Assembly (NCBI GenBank): GCA_022661535.1
Contig: JAKULF010000013.1
Span: forward strand, 620,001-684,000
Reading direction: 5' to 3'
DNA from: Eutypa lata
Taxonomy: Eukaryota > Ascomycota > Sordariomycetes > Xylariales > Diatrypaceae
DNA: 64,000 nucleotides
Part shown: one piece after another, positions 57,901 through 64,000 of the stretch
Layout of the letters: each line of letters starts with the position of its first letter
Position numbering within the stretch: position 1 is the first letter of the stretch
Translations under genes and position numbers: made by a program
Notes under the pieces: model-generated
What the model was told of the DNA's origin: nothing
Databases searched by the model: none
What the model saw: only the letters and a program-made list of their open reading frames with translations

Positions 57901-60900
57901 ATAATAAATTAATTATTTTTTAATATATAATATTTAAATTTAATAATAACGAAAAAGTTATAATAAATAAAAATATTATAAAAAAAATCATTTTATAATA
58001 TCGTTAACTTTATTACTTTAATATTAAACGCTTAATTTAAATTATTAAACGATTTTATAATATAAATTTTAAACTTAAAAATATCGAAATTTTATTTTAT
58101 ACGACTTATAATATAATAAAAATAAAAAAGTTTTTATTAAAAAACATTTAAAAAAAATTAACTTATATAAACGAAATTATATAATATAATATAAATATAA
58201 TATAACTCGTATTATTACGTAATAACTTATATTATAATTTAATAATTAAAAATTATAACCGATATTGTAATATAAAATTAATAAAAACCAAAGATAATAT
58301 TTAATAATATTTACGAAGTTATATTAAAAAAATAATTTAATATTTTATTAATTAACTTTTTAATAAAAATAATAAAAAAAAAATAATTTAAATTTTAAAA
58401 TTAAATAATAAACGAAAATTCGATATATTTAAAATAAACGAATTTTATAAAAAACGCGATATTAAATTTCGATTATTGTTACTTTATAATTAATATTAAA
58501 ATAAAACTATAAAACGCGTTATTAAATTTATATAAAACGAAATTAAAACTTATATAATTTAAATAAAAATCTTTATATATTTTTAAAATTACGTTATAAA
58601 AGTAATTATTAAAATAATTAATAAAATAAATTAATTATTAATTAAAAATATAACTTTTACGAAAATTTATTAAAAAAGTTTAAATTTTAATAATAATTAT
58701 TTACTTTATTACGAGCATTTATATATTTTAAAATTACGTTACGTTATATTTATTAATTAAAAAAAAAAGTTTAATTTAAAAAATTAATTAACCGAAATAT
58801 AAAAAACATCTTTTTAAAATACGAAAAAAAAAGTAATTATATTATATAATTAATAAAAAAAAAACGTTTTTTTATAATCCTTTATATTATAATATATAAA
58901 AACCTTACGAAATTAAATGTTCCTTTTAACTTAAAAAACATTATTCGATTATTTTTAAAGTAAGTTTAAAAACGACTTCGTTATTAAATTAATAAAAAAA
59001 ATAAATAAAAAGTTAATATTTAAAATAATAATAATAACGTTATATTTAATAACGAAACGAATAAAAAAAACAAAAAATAACTTATTAAACGTAAACGTAA
59101 TCGTTTAAAAAAAACAATTCTTAAATTTTATATATATAATGCTTTTAAAAAATACTTTAAAATTATAATTAAATTACGTTAAGCACGATTTATTTAAAAA
59201 AATAAAAATATTAATAAATATAATTTTAAATTTAATTTTATTAATAATAATATTATAAATAATTAAAAACGTAAATTTATAAACTTTAATAACGCTTTTA
59301 AAATAATAATATAAATTTATTTTTATATATAAATAATATTTTTATTTAAAAAAAAACGATATAATATTTTCGAAAACTTTTACAAAATATCGAACTTTTT
59401 TAAATATTTAAAAATATATAAATTAATAATAATAATATTTAAAAATAATTCGTTATTAAAAAAAGCCTTAATAAACTTTAAAAAAAACTTATAAATAAAA
59501 ATAATATTTATAAAAATATAAAAAAACATTAATTAAAGATTATTTAAATTTATTTTATTAATTAAAGTAATATATAAATATTTAATAAACGTTATATAAA
59601 TATTACGAAAAAAATTTATATTAATAAATAACCTTAAAAAGTTAAAAATTCGTATATATATAAAAAAATTTATATAACGAAAAAATATTAATTATAACGA
59701 AATTATTATAATTATAATTTAAATTATATATTAACGAATCTTTATAACTTTCGTAACTTTATATAATTAATATATTATATAAATAAACTTTATTATAACG
59801 TATTTTAATAATAAATTAAAAAAAAAACTATTTATAAAAATATTTTCGTTATTAAAAAAATATTTTAACGTATATTTTAAAAAAAAAAAAAATATAAATA
59901 CGATTTAAATTATATTATTTAATTAATAAACCTTTTATATAAACTTAAATAAATTAATATAATTTAATAAATAAAAATTAAAGTTATTTTAAAGTAATTA
60001 AACTTTATAACTTTAATATTAAACGACGTTATTTATTTAAATTTTAAAATAAATAATATTATAATTTTATACGTTAATAATTTTTTATTATTTAACGTAA
60101 ATAAAAAACGTTTTACGAAACTTACGAAAATTATTATTAAAATAATTATTATTAAAAACTTAAGCAAAATTAATTAATTTTTAAATATTCGTATTATTAA
60201 ATTAAATTCTATTAACGATATACGTTTAAATTAATAATAATATATTAAAAAATCGCTTTAAATAATAAATATAAATAATATAAAGCCGTTATTTATTTCG
60301 TTTATTTTAAATTATAAATAATATATAATTTAAAATTAAAAAACTATTATTAAAAACAAAACATTTAAATATATAAATTTAATTAAAAAGTTTAACTTTT
60401 TAAATTATATAATTAAACTTAATATAATTTATATAACGTTTATTTAAATTTAATTTATAAATAACTCGTTATTAAAATATATAAATTATATTAAACGCTT
60501 ATTAAAATATATAAATAACATTATAAATTTATCGATTTAATATTAAACTTTAAATAAAAAACATTTATATTATAAATATAATAATTTTAAATTATTTAAA
60601 ATAATAAATTTTAATTATAATAATAACTTTAATTTAAATAAATTAATTATAAGTTATATATTTTATATAATAAAAACTTTTATTATATAAATTTCGAAAT
60701 TTTAAACGATTATTATTCGTTATATAACGAAAGTTAAATATATAATCTTAAATATTATAATAATAAAAATAATTAATATTAAAAACTTTTTATAAAAACT
60801 TAACTTAATATTTAAAAAACTTATTATTTTATTAAAAAATAATATAAATATATTAAAATAAATAAAAAAAATTATAATATTTAAAAAAAAGTATTATATT

Positions 60901-61679
60901 TAAATCGATTATAATTATATACGTTAAAAGATTAATAATAATTATATTAAAGTTTAATATATTAAAATAAATAAAAATTTAATAAATAACTTTATTAAAC
61001 TTTTTAATTAAAAAGCTTTTAATAAATTCGTAATAAAATTAAACTTAAAATTAATTTAAAAGTTATTTAAAAAATTAAAAAATACATTAATTAATAAATA
61101 AATTAAATTAATTAAAATAATAAAAAAATAATACTTATTAAATTTCCGTTATAAAAAAAAAAATCGTTATTTTTTAAAACTTTATATTATCGCGGTATTT
61201 TTTTTATAATTATTATATTTATTTAACCCGAAAACTTTTTTTTTTAACATTTAGCTTAAAGAATTTAAAATAACTTTTAAATTAACTTAACTTTTATTAA
61301 ACAAATTCGTTTTTATTAATTATTTTCTTTAATATTTATAATATATAATATAAAAAAAAAATTAATAATTAATAACTTTTAATTAAAATTTTTCGTTATT
61401 TTTAAAGTCGAAAATTTCAAACCTTATTTAACTTTATATAATTAATAACGTATTAATTAATAATATTATAAATTTTATATATAAAATTAAAAGATTTATT
61501 AATAAATAATAACTTAATTAAATTTTAAACGTATATATACGAATAAAATTATTAATATTACGATATAAATAAAATCAATAATTAAATAATTAAATTACGA
61601 AAATAAATACGAAAATTAAAAGTTTAATTTTAATAAATTTATAATTTAATTTTTTAAGTTTTTTAAAGTTTTAAAAAAA

Positions 61680-61921
61680 TTAACCGTTTATTAATATAAA
61701 AAAGCGTATTAATAAATAAAGTACCTTAATAACGATTTATAATAACAATAAAAAGTTAAATACCGAAAATATCTTAAAATGTTACGTGTAATACTTAAGG
61801 CATAAGGATTAATATATAATTCGGGCTTGTAGCCAAGTTAGTGCAAACTTTTCTAAATAATAATATATACCTTACTTTCCGAGAGCTATTCGAGACCAGT
61901 ATTTATCCGCGTATTTTAACA
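61680..61921 (+). repeat. Right LTR of the degraded element
   Basis: The last about 130 bp keep normal G and C content, so this copy shows what the left one looked like before mutation. It ends with CA at 61920-61921. Confidence 0.65.
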
Positions 61922-64000
61922 GTTATTCACAGATGTTTAATTCCACTTTTCGAGCTACAACGAAGCGAGTCGTTGACGTCTAGAATACAGACCTCCTTCG
62001 AATGCCATATTAGTTTTACAAGCCTGACATACCTTAGCAAGTATTGTACGTTAGATATTGCGCAATCGAGTCACTGATTTCAAATTTCCCAGTTAACCGA
62101 TTGTTTTTGTAGTTTTTGCCTATCATCATCTGTCTACGGCATGGCAGTTATGGCAAGGTACTCATCTAGTGGTCTTCCAACCACCTAGCTATTTGTATCA
62201 TTTCTCTTAATATGGAAGCCGACTAAATATCTATCTTTCTACCTCAAAAGCAATTGGCGACATCTTCAAGTGAGCTGTAATCGTTCTGCCTAAGACAAAC
62301 AGGGCGGCGAGAGCAGTGATGAAGGGAATCTTTGCCGAAGAAGATGGACACTACCCACCCCCTAACATATCAAACACATATTGCATTATTTGCTCTTAAT
62401 TTTACTAAGAATGTGGTCTGCACATTTTCTGGGCAGAAGCGCCTAGACGCAGAATACGGCACCGTTTCTCTGGACCGTACGAGGCAAGTTCCTCTAGGCG
62501 CCTGATTTACTCTCCTCCTTAAAATTGCCAAAAGATCCTCGGCCGCGGTAGTGGCACCAGGGCATTTGATATCTGCTAAAAAGGGGTGAGCTGGAGTCCG
62601 AATCGTTCAAATACGGGTTCAAGCACCAGGTCCTCCTAGTATCGTTGACTAGGTCACACATGTGTGGGACGTAGTGATGAAGGTGCTTGCACCAGGTAGA
62701 TGCGTCAAGATGTAAGACTAAAATGCTATGGTTCATGTCGGGGAATATGAAATGCCTCGGCTCGCCGATGCAAAGGCGGCGAGGCTATTGGGTTGGACAT
62801 GAAAGTCGAGATCCACTTCAAGAAGTTTCTTGTTAGTGCAGGCGCGGTCGAAATTGTAAAGGGTGTGTATGATCCGTGGTTTCCCCAAGATACCTGTAAT
62901 CACCCTTCAACTTGTGCTTATATTAGACTACACACTTTCTATAGAGATATTCGACATTAGATATTGATATGGACTCCGATACGTATTAGTATAATGCGTG
63001 TATACTTGTATGTAAGATGATTTAAATCATATCGTGGATTCTTCCAGACCGTTATTGTAGAATGTCACAGTGCACTTTGGTTACACTATCATAGATTCTG
63101 CCATTTTGTATACCTCATTAAAATAATGGTGTGTATGTACAGACTAATCTTGAAGGGAGACCGCCAGATTTGGTCGTACTTTTGACCAAATGCTTGGAAG
63201 GACTCTTGTAGTTCAAGGCACCCATAGAAGCGGATACTAGTGACTCTAGGAGCAACCACTGTGTGACTAACTGCGCCTTACCTCGGGCCTAGTCTAAGTA
63301 GTTAATCACTGGCTGGGTAGGTATTTTTCTTTCCTTTTCCTTCTCTTTCTCTTTCCACAGTACTCTAGGCCATACCTTCCCACACACACCCGCACACACA
63401 CACACACACACACACCGCCTCGATTTAACCTGCATCACTTAACATTAGGACACGGCAATAGAAGACCTAGGTTTTCAAACCAAGCTGTAACATTCGCATA
63501 TGATGGATATCCATCAGATACAAGAAGTAATACCATGGAGTCTCGTAAGCCGTAAGTTATGGTTCTCCCAAGATCGGTGTAGCATGTATTTCTGCCTTTT
63601 ATCCTCCCGGCGCTACGTCATTAATGCGTTTATAATTGTATCTTCCATGCCAAGTAGGCAGTTACGCGTTGTTTACAACCCCCCATCACCCATACATCTT
63701 ATGTCCATAGACCGTACCAGTCCTGAAATATCCGTTCCTTCTCTTTTCTATTGTTTGTATCTGTGTCGAGCACACTGCAAACCTTGTTTAGTAAATATAT
63801 GACTGACTAATGCTGCGATAGAAGTTATTCGCCATCTGCCATCCGTACCTTCCATCACCATCAATGCATAACAAACTTGGCCAAAGCAATTGTCTATTAT
63901 CAAGCACAATTGCATTTTATAGCACTCCATCACGAGGAATATCCCAGGTGAGTACTTGTATCAAAAAAACTCCAGACCCAGTACATCTAACGCAACCTTC
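61922..64000. other. Gene-poor right flank with CA microsatellite
   Basis: Normal composition returns at once. I see no supportable gene; a 54-codon frame beginning with ATG near 62799 (KVEIHFKKFLVSAGAVEIV) may be a coding fragment. A (CA)n microsatellite lies at about 63380-63415. Confidence 0.5.

Larger units (their letters stand above)
51430..61800. other. AT island (RIP-type mutated block)
   Basis: Almost all G and C have been lost except in the short stretch 51.66-52.44 kb. No open frames of any length survive and the sequence is dense in TpA. This is the expected product of RIP, the premeiotic C-to-T mutation of duplicated DNA in ascomycetes. The right part is a degraded LTR element (separate entry); the 52.44-54.70 kb part is too decayed to identify. 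Confidence 0.9.
54701..61921 (+). mobile_element. RIP-degraded LTR retrotransposon, probably Ty1/copia type
   Basis: The ends are direct repeats about 7.0 kb apart: 54737-54937 aligns with 61721-61921 over 201 bp without a gap, and homology continues with a small indel back to 54701 and 61680. Every mismatch I checked in the gap-free part is a transition. The right copy ends in CA where similarity stops. Inside, three footprints lie in the order expected for copia. The first is a Y-x2-Y-x4-Y-x4-Y spacing at 57033-57074 that fits a mutated CCHC knuckle. The second is ILYVNNFLLF at about 60064-60093, fitting a mutated YVDD box. The third is SYIF near 60652-60663, fitting the SGYIF of copia RNase H. 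The start of the left LTR is not determined, and no target-site duplication could be seen. Confidence 0.65.

Noticed and set aside
51430..61800. AT island as mitochondrial DNA or a centromere
   Set aside because: No mitochondrial genes or tRNAs are visible, and the LTR pair with transition-only differences points to RIP of transposons. A centromere cannot be excluded but has no positive support here.
1..64000. CRISPR arrays, operons, bacterial ribosome binding sites
   Set aside because: Spliced eukaryotic genes throughout; no regularly spaced direct repeats with unique spacers.

Overview
The window is nuclear DNA of a filamentous ascomycete (Pezizomycotina, probably Sordariomycetes). The evidence is short GT-AG introns of about 50-110 nt with CTGAC/CTAAC branch sites, an intron-bearing tRNA-Ala, HET-domain genes, a Zn2Cys6 regulator, fungal housekeeping genes, and a 10-kb block of extremely AT-rich sequence that looks like repeat-induced point mutation (RIP). 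I rebuilt exon structures by hand. For each spliced gene below the joined coding length is divisible by three and the protein runs through the joins without stops.

Layout. 1-4.1 kb: 3' end of an AhpD/CMD-type gene, tRNA-Ala(CGC), a fungal APH/kinase-like gene and a small membrane protein. 4.1-4.8 kb: a decayed gene on the minus strand. 6.4-8.6 kb: a PTR2/POT peptide transporter with a 4-nt first exon and a nested intron (stwintron). 9.5-11.8 kb: a HET-domain gene interrupted by a 162-bp in-frame insertion carrying a stop. 12-14.5 kb: gene relics. 14.9-22.7 kb: a small membrane protein, cytochrome c heme lyase, a mitochondrial ABC1/UbiB-type kinase-like protein (the last two divergent) and a fungal protein of unknown function. 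22.8-27.1 kb: gene-poor, with a trace of an RBR zinc-binding gene. 27.2-29.8 kb: sterol 24-C-methyltransferase (ERG6) convergent with a short-chain dehydrogenase. 32.3-41.8 kb: a secreted protein, a membrane-anchored HET-domain protein, a secreted S33 peptidase and a Zn2Cys6 regulator. 44.6-45.8 kb: a secreted GH5-type hydrolase. 47.5-51.1 kb: broken genes, including a Gly-Gln repeat relic and a frameshifted SDR.

From 51.4 to 61.9 kb the sequence becomes an AT island. Its left edge holds a small foldback/MITE-like cluster and an 8-bp minisatellite. Its right two thirds is best read as one RIP-destroyed LTR retrotransposon. A direct repeat about 7.0 kb apart (about 54.70-54.94 and 61.68-61.92 kb) differs in its gap-free 201-bp part only by transitions, and the interior retains footprints of a CCHC knuckle, a YVDD-type reverse transcriptase box and a copia-type RNase H. 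62-64 kb is gene-poor.

The genes do not form one evident pathway or biosynthetic cluster. Housekeeping genes (CYC3, CQD1-like, ERG6, PTR2) are mixed with accessory genes (HET, secreted enzymes) that become more often broken toward the AT island. I found no clear new defence or metabolic system. The most notable items are the stwintron, the HET insertion, the LTR pair with its mutation gradient, and the residual-CpG pattern of the AT island.
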